A DNA stretch of 64,000 nucleotides, from the NCBI GenBank assembly GCA_040902725.1, contig JBBDWU010000038.1, positions 62,001 to 126,000 of the forward strand, read 5' to 3'. The translations under genes and the position numbers were made by a program. This document shows positions 8,229-16,189 of this stretch, one piece after another; positions within the stretch are counted from its first letter, which is position 1; each line of letters begins with the position of its first letter. The DNA is from JACVRU01 sp040902725 (lineage in GTDB: Bacteria > Actinomycetota > Thermoleophilia > Gaiellales > Gaiellaceae). Under the pieces are notes generated by a model, which made no database searches, was not told where the DNA came from, and worked only from the letters and a program-made list of their open reading frames with translations.

Positions 8229-9577
8229 TAGGGCTCCGTGTGGACGATCAGCTCGGCGATCCGCGGGCAGGCGGTACGGATCCGCTCCTCGACGCGGCTG
8301 GCTTGCCCGTGGGCGTCGGCGAGCGCCGTCTCGGGTCCGACCGCGAGCGTCAGGAAGGCGTACAGGCCCTCGTCGGTCTGGAGGAAGCGCAGCGCGCGCG
8401 GCGGCCGGCCGGTCTCGTCGACCACGATCCGCACTACCTCCGCCTCGTCGGGCGCCGTGCCGGCCGCCGGCCGCGCCGCCGCCTCCTCCGACAGGGGCTC
8501 GAGGTGCGTCTGCACGGACACGACCTCCGGCAGCGCGTCGACGATCGCGCGTTCCACTGCGCTCGCCGCCGCGTGCGCGTCCTCGAGCGGGAGCTCGCCG
8601 GGAAGCTTCAGGTGAAGCGAGACCGCTGTTCCCTCGCGACCGGTCAGGACGGTGACGTTGTGCACCTCGCGGACGCGGGCGACCGCGAGTGCCGCCGCGT
8701 GCGCGCGCTCGCGGAGCTCGGCTTCCTCGACCGGCTCGACGTGGACGACGACGTCGCTCTCCGGCAGAGCCCGCTGGACGGCCGCCTCCACGGCATCGGC
8801 CGCCGCGTGCCCCTGGCCGACCGCGGCCGCGGGCGAGACGGCGATCACGACGTCGGCGAAGTGCCGGCCCGCGGACTGGCGCAGCCGCAGGCGGCGGAGG
8901 TCGATGCCGGGCTGGAGGGCGGCGATCGCCCGCCGCGCGGCCTCCTCCGCGTCCGCGGGCGCCCGGTCCATGAGCACGTCGACGTTGCGGCGCATGAGCC
9001 GACCCGCGGCGACGAGGACGAGGGCGGCGACGAAGAGCCCGGCGATCGAGTCGGCGTTCGGGTAGCCGGCGGCCGCCGCGGCGAGCCCGACCAGCACCGC
9101 GGTCGAGCCGGCGAGGTCGGTGCCGAAGTGGAGGGCGTTCGCCCGCAGCGCCTCGCTGTGGTAGCGGCGCGCGGTTCGGCTCGAGATCACCATCCGGCCC
9201 GCGTCGATCCCGATCACGACGACGACCACCACAAACGCGTACCAGGTCGGGTCGACCCGCTCCTCCGAGACGCCCGTCAGGCGCAGGAGCGCGAAGACGG
9301 CGATGGCGGCGCTCGCGAGGGCGAGGATCGCGCCCTCGCCGAGGGCAGTCAGGTGCTCGGCCTTGCCGTGGCCGTACGGGTGGCCCTCGTCCGCCGGCCG
9401 CACCGCCACGCTGATCGCGAAGAACGTCAGCAGCGCCGCGACGAGGTCGGTGCCGGAGTGGAGCGCCTCCGAGATCAGGCCGAGACTGCCGGTCGCGAGC
9501 CCGGTCGCGAGCTTGATCGCGACGAGGGTCGCCGCCGCCAGCACGGAGACCAGCGCGGTTCGGCGCTGCGGATGCAT
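8228..9577 (-). CDS. cation diffusion facilitator with three tandem C-terminal repeats
   Basis: 449 residues; CDF exporters are usually about 300. Six membrane segments span roughly 1-200, with the two zinc/divalent-metal motifs HSGTD (His40-Asp44) and HFGTD (His150-Asp154) in helices 2 and 5. The C-terminal half holds three similar units of about 75 residues, each with an aDA...A..vE..i...lP pattern and ending VHVEP, THLEP or HTEP, like the ZT-dimer domain. A TAACGT hexamer at 9590-9585 lies 7 nt before the ATG. The cargo metal cannot be read from sequence. Probably co-transcribed with the FAH-like gene. Confidence 0.88.
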   Translation of the reverse strand: MHPQRRTALVSVLAAATLVAIKLATGLATGSLGLISEALHSGTDLVAALLTFFAISVAVRPADEGHPYGHGKAEHLTALGEGAILALASAAIAVFALLRLTGVSEERVDPTWYAFVVVVVVIGIDAGRMVISSRTARRYHSEALRANALHFGTDLAGSTAVLVGLAAAAAGYPNADSIAGLFVAALVLVAAGRLMRRNVDVLMDRAPADAEEAARRAIAALQPGIDLRRLRLRQSAGRHFADVVIAVSPAAAVGQGHAAADAVEAAVQRALPESDVVVHVEPVEEAELRERAHAAALAVARVREVHNVTVLTGREGTAVSLHLKLPGELPLEDAHAAASAVERAIVDALPEVVSVQTHLEPLSEEAAARPAAGTAPDEAEVVRIVVDETGRPPRALRFLQTDEGLYAFLTLAVGPETALADAHGQASRVEERIRTACPRIAELIVHTEP

Positions 9578-9614
9578 CCCAGGAACGTTAGTGGTGTGCT
9601 TCGGGCGGGCTCGA

Positions 9615-10694
9615 CTACAGGTTGCCGCGCAGGGCCTGCTCGCGCTCGATCGACTCGAACAGCGCCTTGAAGTTCCCCTCGCCGAAGCCGCGCGCGCCGT
9701 GGCGCTCGATCACCTCGAAGAAGAGCGTCGGCCGGTCCTGAGCCGTCTTCGTGAAGATCTGGAGCAGGTAGCCGTCCTCGTCGCGGTCGGCCAGGACCCG
9801 CACGCGCCGCAGCTCGGAGTAGTCCTGCTCGATCTCCCCCACCCGCGACTCCACGTCGTCGTAGTAGGCGTCCGGCGTGTTCAGGAAGGGGACGCCCCGC
9901 TCCTGCATTTCCTCGACCGTGCGCACGATGTCCTCCGACTGCATGGCGACGTGCTGGACACCCGGAGTCTCGTTGTAGTCGAGGTACTCCTCGATCTGGC
10001 TCTTCCGCTTGCCCTCGGCCGGCTCGTTGATCGGGAACTTGATCTTCCCCTCGCCGTCCGCCATCACCTTCGACATCAGGGCCGAGTAGTCGGTGTGGAT
10101 CTGCTCGTCGCCGAAGTGGAGGATGTTGGTGAAGCCCATCGTGCGCTCGTAGAACTCGACCCACTCGTCCATCTTCCCGAGCTCGACGTTGCCGACGACG
10201 TGATCCAGGGCGATGAGGCCGACGCCGTTCGCCCGGCCGTTCCGCTCGATGGCGCGGTAGCCGGGGAGGTAGGCGCCCTCGTACTCGCCGCGGCCGACGA
10301 AGGTGTGGATCGTCTCGCCGTACGTCGCGATCGCGGCCACCTCGACGCGCCCGAACTCGTCCTCGAGCCACTCGGGCTCGCGGACGGGATGCGCGCCGCG
10401 CTCGACTGTGTACGCGAATGCGGCGGCCGCGTCGGGGACTGTCAGGCCGATGTCCTTGACGGCGTCGCCGTGCTTCGCCGCGTAGCGGGAGATCTCGCTG
10501 TCCGAGGAGACGCCGCTGGTGAGCACGAAGCGGATCTCGCCCTGCTCGAGGACGTAGGAGGCACGGTCGCGGACCCCCGTCTCGGGCCCGGCGTAGGCGA
10601 CCGGCGTGAAGCCGAAGCCGTGCTCGTAGAAGAACGCCGCTTGCTTCGCGTTCCCGACCCAGAGCTCGAGATGGTCCCAGCCCTGGATGGGCAT
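9615..10694 (-). CDS. hppD: 4-hydroxyphenylpyruvate dioxygenase
   Basis: Converts 4-hydroxyphenylpyruvate to homogentisate, the HmgA substrate. 359 residues with two vicinal-oxygen-chelate halves. Iron ligands are His165 (ALDHVVGNV), His248 (VQHVAMQS) and Glu327 (LFFEVIERHG), and the C-terminal signature GARGFGEGNFKALFESIE is intact. ATG 10694 follows a GAGG site 5 nt upstream. A GTG at 10709 overlaps the EamA stop as GTGA and would add five residues. It follows the EamA permease in an operon. Confidence 0.95.
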   Translation of the reverse strand: MPIQGWDHLELWVGNAKQAAFFYEHGFGFTPVAYAGPETGVRDRASYVLEQGEIRFVLTSGVSSDSEISRYAAKHGDAVKDIGLTVPDAAAAFAYTVERGAHPVREPEWLEDEFGRVEVAAIATYGETIHTFVGRGEYEGAYLPGYRAIERNGRANGVGLIALDHVVGNVELGKMDEWVEFYERTMGFTNILHFGDEQIHTDYSALMSKVMADGEGKIKFPINEPAEGKRKSQIEEYLDYNETPGVQHVAMQSEDIVRTVEEMQERGVPFLNTPDAYYDDVESRVGEIEQDYSELRRVRVLADRDEDGYLLQIFTKTAQDRPTLFFEVIERHGARGFGEGNFKALFESIEREQALRGNL

Positions 10695-10705
10695 CGAGTC
10701 CTCGG

Positions 10706-11575
10706 TCACGGGCGGGATCTTACTCTCCGCCTGGCAAGCACGATCCCGCCCGCGATCAGCGCGCCGCCCGCCACCTGGAGGGCAGTGATGCGCTCCGAGA
10801 GCAGGACGACGCCGAAGCCCGCCGCCACGAACGGCTGGAGGTTGGCGGCGAGCGTCGCGCGGGAGGGGCCGACCCGGTGGACGGCCGTGTACCAGAGCAC
10901 GTTGGTGAGGACGAGCGGCCCCGCGACGGTGAACCCGAGCAGCGCCCACACCTCCCAGCCGAGGTCGTAGTCCTGCCCGGCCGTCTGCGGGAAGCCGACG
11001 GCGAGCAGCCCGAGCCAGGTGAGCCCGAGGACGAGCGCGCTGATCCGGAACGGCGAGTACCGGCGCATCAGGGGCGTGACGGCCACCGAGTAGCCGGCCC
11101 AGGTCGCGGCGGTGGCGACGCCGAGCAGGGTCCCGCCGAGGTCGCCCGAGAGGCCGCCGCCCGAGCCCAGCGCGACCAGCGCCACGCCGGCGAACGACAC
11201 GGCGGCGGCGAGCCAGAACCGCAGCGGCAGGCGCTCGAGCCCGACCGCGAGGCCGATGAGGCCGGCGAAGATCGGCAGCGAGCCGAGGATGAGGCCGACG
11301 GTGGATGCGGTCGTCCGCTCCAGCGCGTAGACGAACGCCAGCTGGTTGAGGAGCAACAGGGCGGCTGCGGCCGCGATCAGGCCGGCGTCGGCGCGGGCGA
11401 TGTGGACTGTCCGCGCGAGGACGAGGAAGATTGCGACCGCGAAGCCGTAGCGGATGGTGGAGTACGAGAGCGGCTCGAAGCCGTGCAGCAGGATGTAGCG
11501 GGAGACGGTGAGGTTGAGCGCCCAGAGGACGACCGTGACGAGCAGCATCAGATCGACCGCCCGCGGGCGCCACAT
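10706..11575 (-). CDS. EamA/DMT-family permease
   Basis: 289 residues with about ten hydrophobic helices in two EamA halves (typical opening LLVTVVLWALNLTVSRY). The family exports small metabolites, often amino acids. Directly upstream of hppD with a 4-nt overlap to the alternative hppD start, so transport of an aromatic amino acid or intermediate is possible but unproven. A TAGTGT hexamer at 11588-11583, inside the neighbouring plus-strand gene, lies 7 nt before this ATG and supports the start. The start codon overlaps that of the divergent gene in CATG. Confidence 0.85.
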   Translation of the reverse strand: MWRPRAVDLMLLVTVVLWALNLTVSRYILLHGFEPLSYSTIRYGFAVAIFLVLARTVHIARADAGLIAAAAALLLLNQLAFVYALERTTASTVGLILGSLPIFAGLIGLAVGLERLPLRFWLAAAVSFAGVALVALGSGGGLSGDLGGTLLGVATAATWAGYSVAVTPLMRRYSPFRISALVLGLTWLGLLAVGFPQTAGQDYDLGWEVWALLGFTVAGPLVLTNVLWYTAVHRVGPSRATLAANLQPFVAAGFGVVLLSERITALQVAGGALIAGGIVLARRRVRSRP

Positions 11576-12860
11576 GGGCGCGACACTACTCGCGGCTCTC
11601 GTCCTCGCGGCCGCCTTCCTGGCGGGCGGGTTCTACGAGTCGACCTACTCGCTGCTGGCGGCCGCCGTCTGGCTGGGGATCGCGCTTGCCGCGGCCCTCG
11701 GCGCGCCGCCGCGGCCCTCGGGCGCGTTCTGGGCGCTGGCCGCGCTCGCCGGCTGGACCGCCCTCTCCGCGCTCTGGGGCCCGGCCGGCCCGGCATTGCG
11801 GGTCCTGCCGCTCGTCCTCCTCTATGCCGGCGCCCTCTACGCGGCGGAGTGGCTCGCGCCAGAGCAGGTGCTGCGCGGGACCTGGGCCGCGTGCGTGATC
11901 GTCTCGGCGGCGGCGCTCGCCGGGTGGGTCGCCGGCGTGGGCGATCGCGACCGGCTGGATTGGCCCGTGACGTACACGAACGGACTCGGCCTGGTGGCGG
12001 TGATCGGAGTCCTGCTCTCGCGTCGCTACAGCCGCGTCGCGGCCGCGGTGTGCCTCCTCGCCGCCGTCTTCACGTTCTCGCGCAGCGCGCTGCTCGCGGG
12101 CGCGGCGGCGATCGTCCTGCTGCTCGCCCTCGAGCGGCGGATCCCGCGCGCGGTGGCGATCGGCGGTGCGGCGGCTGCGCTCGTCGCCGCCGTCTTCCTC
12201 GCGCAGCCGCTCGCGGCGCGCTTCGCGGCTCCCGCGCCCGACGAGGGGGACGCGCGGCGTCTCCTCGACCTGACCGGGCATGGCCGCGCCGAGCTCTGGC
12301 GGGTGGCCGGCGAGTCGTGGCGCGATGCACCGGTCCTCGGCCAGGGCGCAGGCACGTACGCGCGGCGCCTGATCGAGGACACCGGCGACCTCTCCGGCCC
12401 GGCGAACGCACACTCGCTCTACCTCGAAACGGCCGCCGAGCTCGGCCTGGTCGGTCTCGCGCTGCTGCTCGCCTTCCTGCTCTTGTGTTTCATCGCACGA
12501 GGCCGTCCCGCCGCGATGGCCGTGCTCGCCGCCTGGGCGATTCACGCAGCCGTCGACTGGGACTGGCAGCTGCCCGCCGCGACACTGCCGGCAGTCCTCG
12601 TGGCGGGCACGCTCACCCGAACCGGCCGCGCAACCTCGCCTGTGGTGGCCGTGGTCGCTCTGGTCATCGGGATCGGCGCGGGCCTGCACGGCGTCGGGGC
12701 CGCGATCGTCGAGACCGACGGCAGCGCCACGCTCGCCGCGCGCCTCCTGCCGTGGGACGCCCGCCCCTGGGTCGAGCGCGACCGACCCCGCGCGTGCCGC
12801 ATCGATTCCGGCGAGCCCACTCTCATCCGCCGGGGCGGCTGCTTGAATCAGGGGCCATGA
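11574..12860 (+). CDS. O-antigen ligase/Wzy-like polytopic membrane protein
   Basis: 428 residues with about ten transmembrane helices and a large loop near the C-terminal third holding RAELWRVAGESWRDAPVLGQGAGTY and NAHSLYLETAAELG, the Wzy_C signature of O-antigen ligases and polymerases. Such proteins move or polymerise lipid-linked glycans at the outer face of the membrane; in Gram-positive-type cells the acceptor is unknown. The ATG at 11574 interlocks with the EamA ATG and has no ribosome binding site, so the true start may differ. ATGA-coupled to the next small gene. Confidence 0.78.
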   Translation: MGATLLAALVLAAAFLAGGFYESTYSLLAAAVWLGIALAAALGAPPRPSGAFWALAALAGWTALSALWGPAGPALRVLPLVLLYAGALYAAEWLAPEQVLRGTWAACVIVSAAALAGWVAGVGDRDRLDWPVTYTNGLGLVAVIGVLLSRRYSRVAAAVCLLAAVFTFSRSALLAGAAAIVLLLALERRIPRAVAIGGAAAALVAAVFLAQPLAARFAAPAPDEGDARRLLDLTGHGRAELWRVAGESWRDAPVLGQGAGTYARRLIEDTGDLSGPANAHSLYLETAAELGLVGLALLLAFLLLCFIARGRPAAMAVLAAWAIHAAVDWDWQLPAATLPAVLVAGTLTRTGRATSPVVAVVALVIGIGAGLHGVGAAIVETDGSATLAARLLPWDARPWVERDRPRACRIDSGEPTLIRRGGCLNQGP

Positions 12861-13153
12861 GGCTCGCCGTCGCACTCGCTGCCGCCTGTGCCGTGCTCGC
12901 GCTCGGTGCCCTGATCGTCACGGCAGCGCCGCAGGCACTCGTCCCCCAGGCTTCGGCGGCGCAGGCCGAGTACTGCCCGCCGGGCGAGCTGCGACGGCGC
13001 TTCCAGGCCTACAAGCGGTTCACGAAGCAGATGTCCCAGCAGCGCTACCGCTACTTCCAGCTGACGCGCAGCGCCCGCGCACGGGCCGCGTTCGTCCGCA
13101 AGCAGAAGGCGCAGCAGCGGGCGCTGCTCCGAGTCCTGCTGCGCTGCGACTGA
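12857..13153 (+). CDS. small secreted basic protein of unknown function
   Basis: 98 residues. A signal peptide or N-terminal anchor (MRLAVALAAACAVLALGALIV) is followed by a short linker and a strongly basic, glutamine- and arginine-rich helix with two cysteines, one at about residue 40 (YCPPGELRRRFQAYKRF) and one next to the C-terminus (LLRCD) that could pair. The start overlaps the preceding stop as ATGA, so the two are translationally coupled and the protein may work with the Wzy-like protein. No family recognised. Confidence 0.65.
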   Translation: MRLAVALAAACAVLALGALIVTAAPQALVPQASAAQAEYCPPGELRRRFQAYKRFTKQMSQQRYRYFQLTRSARARAAFVRKQKAQQRALLRVLLRCD

Positions 13154-13167
13154 GTACGCTTCGCGCG

Positions 13168-13464
13168 ATGGCCGAGCCCACGCGCGAGGAGATCGAAGCG
13201 CTCGTCGGCCCCGCGACGCCGCACTTCGCCTACCAGCTGCGCGCGCGCGTGCGCGAGCTGATCCAGGACCTGCCGGAAGGGGATCCGGTCCGGGCCTTCG
13301 GCGAGGAGCAGATGGAGCTCCTCGACCGGCTCGGCCATGCCTCGTCGAAGGCGGAGGAGGGCGGGCGCGAGCCCCGGACGCGGCCCGGCTGGGACGAGGT
13401 CCCCAGCTCGGCGCCGGCGTACGACCCGCTGCCGCGGCGGTCTCCGGCGCAAGGGCGGTCATGA
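13168..13464 (+). CDS. small hypothetical protein
   Basis: 98 residues. Residues 1-60 look helical and charged (EPTREEIEALVGPATPHFAYQL); the tail is proline/arginine-rich and disordered. No known domain. A TACGCT hexamer at 13155-13160 ends 7 nt before the ATG, matching the leaderless pattern in this window and supporting a real, separately transcribed gene although it lies only 14 nt after the preceding stop. Confidence 0.6.
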   Translation: MAEPTREEIEALVGPATPHFAYQLRARVRELIQDLPEGDPVRAFGEEQMELLDRLGHASSKAEEGGREPRTRPGWDEVPSSAPAYDPLPRRSPAQGRS

Positions 13465-13503
13465 CTGGCCGCGCGAAAACCGAGCAGCTCAAGGACGCAG
13501 GGA

Positions 13504-13531
13504 GCGCCCGTAGCCTCTGCGCTACGGGCGC
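13504..13531. other. perfect 11-bp hairpin in a structured intergenic element
   Basis: GCGCCCGTAGC and GCTACGGGCGC pair perfectly around a CTCTGC loop. The 145-nt gap (13465-13609) also holds a second small inverted repeat (GCCGC-ATTT-GCGGC, near 13580-13593) and purine-rich stretches, and shows no coding pattern. It could be a terminator for the 98-residue gene, a mobile REP-like repeat or a structured RNA; there is no U-run. Confidence 0.5.
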
Positions 13532-13609
13532 GACCGAGGACGCCGAGATGCGAAGCGTTTGCAGCCGGCCAGGCGTGGCCGCATTTGCGGCGGCGGCCGC
13601 CAAAGAACG

Positions 13610-14350
13610 ATGAGCACGTTCGAGGGCGCGTCCGTCCTCGTGACGGGCGGCTCGCGGGGGATCGGCAAGGCGATCGCGCGCCGGTTCGCCGAGCTCGGCG
13701 CCCGGCGGGTCGCGATCGGCTATCTCCGCAACGACGCCGCCGCCGAGGAGGCGGCCGACGAGCTGCGGAGCCTCGGGGCCGAGCCTGTGCTTCTCCGCGG
13801 CAACGTCGCCTCCGAGCGCGTCGCCCGGGAAGCGGGCGAGCTGGGACCGTTCGACGTGCTCGTCCACAACGCGGCCACCGGGGTAATCCGCCCCGCGCTC
13901 GAGACCGAGGACCGGCACTGGGACTGGACGTTCGCCGCCAACGCCCGAGCGCTGCTCTCGCTCGCCCGCACGGTCGTCCCCGGGATGAAGGCGGGCAGTT
14001 CCATCGTCGGGATCTCGAGCCTGGGCTCGATGAGGGTGCTCGAGAACTACGCCCTGATCGGCGCCTCCAAGGCGGCGCTCGAGGCCGTCGTCCGGCACCT
14101 CGCGGTCGAGCTCGCGCCGCGCGGGATCCGCGTCAACGCCGTGTCCGCCGGGCTCGTGGAGACCGAGGCGCTGGAGCACTTCCCCAACCGCGAACAGATG
14201 CTCGCCGCCGCGCGGAAGCGCACTCCCGCCGGCCGGATGGTCGAGCCGGAGGACGTCGCGCGCGCGGTCACGTTCCTCTGCTCGCCGGAGGCCGAGATGG
14301 TCGTCGGCCACACGCTCGTCCTCGACGGCGGCTACTCCCTCCCCGCCTGA
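13610..14350 (+). CDS. short-chain dehydrogenase/reductase (SDR)
   Basis: 246 residues, classical SDR: TGGSRGIGKAIA at the nucleotide site, NAA near residue 88, and the Ser-Tyr-Lys catalytic set in ISSLGSMRVLENYALIGASKAAL. The C-terminal VNAVSAGLVETEAL and VVGHTLVLDGGYSL match FabG/FabL-type reductases. Likely an NAD(P)H-dependent 3-oxoacyl or enoyl reductase; substrate not determinable. ATG 13610 was preferred to an upstream start that would add an arginine-rich stretch. Stop and next start overlap as TGATG. Confidence 0.88.
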   Translation: MSTFEGASVLVTGGSRGIGKAIARRFAELGARRVAIGYLRNDAAAEEAADELRSLGAEPVLLRGNVASERVAREAGELGPFDVLVHNAATGVIRPALETEDRHWDWTFAANARALLSLARTVVPGMKAGSSIVGISSLGSMRVLENYALIGASKAALEAVVRHLAVELAPRGIRVNAVSAGLVETEALEHFPNREQMLAAARKRTPAGRMVEPEDVARAVTFLCSPEAEMVVGHTLVLDGGYSLPA

Positions 14351-14982
14351 TGGAGCCGACCGAGGAGAACGTCCGTGCCTGGGACGACGCCCACCCGCCG
14401 GCGGAACAGCCGGAGCGCGGCCTGCCTCCGCTCGTCCGGGAGCGGCTCCCGGAGCTGAAGGGGCGCCACGTTCTCCACCTCAGCTGCGGGACCGGCGAGG
14501 CGACTGCGGAGCTCGGAGCGCTGGGCGCGTTCGTGACGGCGGTCGATCCGTCGCCCGCGGATCTTGTCGCGGCCCGGGCGAACGCCCCCACGGCCGCGTT
14601 CGTGCACGCCGAGCTCGACCGCTTGCCGCTCGAGCTGCTCCGCTCGCGCTTCCACCTCGTCTACGCGGCGCGGGGCACGCTCGTGGAGGTGCGCGACCCG
14701 GACGCCTACGCGCAGGGCGTGCACGGGGCGCTGCGGCCGGGCGGCTACTTGCTCCAGCACGACGACCATCCCGTCATCCACCGGCTCGACCAGCTGCTCC
14801 ACTGGCGCGGCGACTACTTCGACGGGCAGCGGGTGCGCGTGGACGAGCTGGTCACCGCACTGGCCCAGGCTGCGCTCGCGATCCGCCGGCTCGAGGAGTT
14901 TCCTTCGACCGACCTCAAGCGTCGCCACGATCCGCGGGCGCCGGGCGAGCTCGTCCTCGTCGCGATGCGAACCGATCGCTAA
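14350..14982 (+). CDS. SAM-dependent class I methyltransferase
   Basis: 210 residues. The SAM-binding motif is HVLHLSCGTGEATAELGALG, with the acidic motif II residue in VTAVDPSPADL and a post-motif GALRPGGYLLQHDDH. The opening NVRAWDDAHP resembles small-molecule methyltransferases. Substrate unknown. Its ATG overlaps the SDR stop by one base, so the two are coupled and may act in one pathway. Confidence 0.8.
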   Translation: MEPTEENVRAWDDAHPPAEQPERGLPPLVRERLPELKGRHVLHLSCGTGEATAELGALGAFVTAVDPSPADLVAARANAPTAAFVHAELDRLPLELLRSRFHLVYAARGTLVEVRDPDAYAQGVHGALRPGGYLLQHDDHPVIHRLDQLLHWRGDYFDGQRVRVDELVTALAQAALAIRRLEEFPSTDLKRRHDPRAPGELVLVAMRTDR

Positions 14983-15006
14983 CAAGTCGGTGTCATCGTG
15001 AGGGCA

Positions 15007-15888
15007 ATGAAGCGACTCCTCGTGCTCGCCGCCCTCGTGATGGCGCTGCCCGCCGCAGCGGCGGACTCGACCGGGCTGACGCCGCTCAACGAGCTGACGG
15101 ACGGGAAGTACAAGGGCTTCCGCGGCGGCCTCTATCCCGACGGTCGCAACACCCCGTCGAAGCAGTACCTGAAGCTTGGGCTGGCAAAGTCCGCCGAGGT
15201 CAAGCCGCGGGGCGGGAAGATCGTCCTGCTGTCGATCGGCATGTCGAACACGACGCAGGAGTTCCAGGGCTTCAAGCAGCTCGCCGACCGGGACCCGCGC
15301 AAGAACCCGCGCGTGACGATCGTCGACGGCGCGCAGGGGGGCCAGGACGCGATCCGCATCTCCGATCCGAACGCGCAGTTCTGGACGGTCGTCGACCAGC
15401 GGCTCGCCGCCGCGGGCGCGACCCGCGAACAGGTGCAGGCCGTCTGGATGAAGCAGGCCTACGCAGGGCCGCGGGAGCCGTTCCCAGCGGACGCGCAGAA
15501 GCTCCAGGGCGCGCTGCGCACGATCCACGGCATCCTCGCCGGCCGTTTCCCGAATCTGAAGCTGGTCTACCTCTCGAGCCGCATCTACGCCGGCTACGCG
15601 ACGACGACGCTGAACCCGGAGCCGTACGCCTACCAGACCGGATTCGCGGTCAAGTGGACAGTGCAGGACCGGATCGCGGGCCGCTTGAAGGGACCGTGGG
15701 TCGGCTGGGGGCCGTACCTCTGGGCCGACGGGCTGCGTGCGCGGAGCGACGGGCTGACCTGGCAGGTTGGCGACTTCGCGCCCGACGGGACTCACCCGTC
15801 CCCGAGTGGCCGCCAGAAGGTCGCCGAGCGGCTGCTGCGCTTCTTCACGACGGCCCGCACGGCGCGCGGCTGGTTTGTCGTTCGCTGA
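15007..15888 (+). CDS. secreted SGNH-hydrolase-like protein
   Basis: 293 residues with signal peptide MKRLLVLAALVMALPAAAAD. LLSIGMSNTTQEFQ occupies the place of the GDS block, VDGAQGGQDAI follows, and DGTHPSPSGRQKVAERLL is a good match to the SGNH Asp-x-x-His block. Family members are secreted esterases, lipases or carbohydrate acetyl-esterases. The nucleophile Ser in an atypical GMS context makes activity uncertain. An upstream GTG (14998) would add three residues; the ATG was chosen for its signal peptide. Confidence 0.65.
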   Translation: MKRLLVLAALVMALPAAAADSTGLTPLNELTDGKYKGFRGGLYPDGRNTPSKQYLKLGLAKSAEVKPRGGKIVLLSIGMSNTTQEFQGFKQLADRDPRKNPRVTIVDGAQGGQDAIRISDPNAQFWTVVDQRLAAAGATREQVQAVWMKQAYAGPREPFPADAQKLQGALRTIHGILAGRFPNLKLVYLSSRIYAGYATTTLNPEPYAYQTGFAVKWTVQDRIAGRLKGPWVGWGPYLWADGLRARSDGLTWQVGDFAPDGTHPSPSGRQKVAERLLRFFTTARTARGWFVVR

Positions 15889-15907
15889 ACGGCGGCATAA
15901 CGCAACC

Positions 15908-16183
15908 GTGTACTCGCCCGCCGGGCTCACCATCGGACTGATCCTGATCGCCGTCGGCGCGATCCTCGTCTGGGCGGTCACCGGCGACGCCGAGGGCGTG
16001 AACATCGACGCCGTCGGGTGGATCCTGATGATCGTCGGCGCGGCGGCGGCGCTGATCTCGCTGATGTTCTGGTCGAGCGCCTGGGGGCCCATGGCCCGGC
16101 GCCGCGAGTACGTCGAGGGCAGGCCGAGGCGCCGAACGGTCATCGAGGAAGAGGACGACCTCGGCCCGCCGCCCGCTCTTTGA
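15908..16183 (+). CDS. DUF6458-like small membrane protein
   Basis: 91 residues with two transmembrane helices (GLTIGLILIAVGAILVWAV and GWILMIVGAAAALISLMFW) around VNIDAVG, the pattern of a small membrane family widespread in actinobacteria (DUF6458). A cytoplasmic arginine-rich then acidic tail follows. Function unknown. GTG start, 19 nt after the SGNH-like gene, same strand. Confidence 0.75.
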   Translation: MYSPAGLTIGLILIAVGAILVWAVTGDAEGVNIDAVGWILMIVGAAAALISLMFWSSAWGPMARRREYVEGRPRRRTVIEEEDDLGPPPAL

Positions 16184-16189
16184 TCAGCG

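Noticed and set aside
8135..9670. Long plus-strand frame opposite the CDF transporter
   Set aside because: No family features; typical GC-rich antisense frame.
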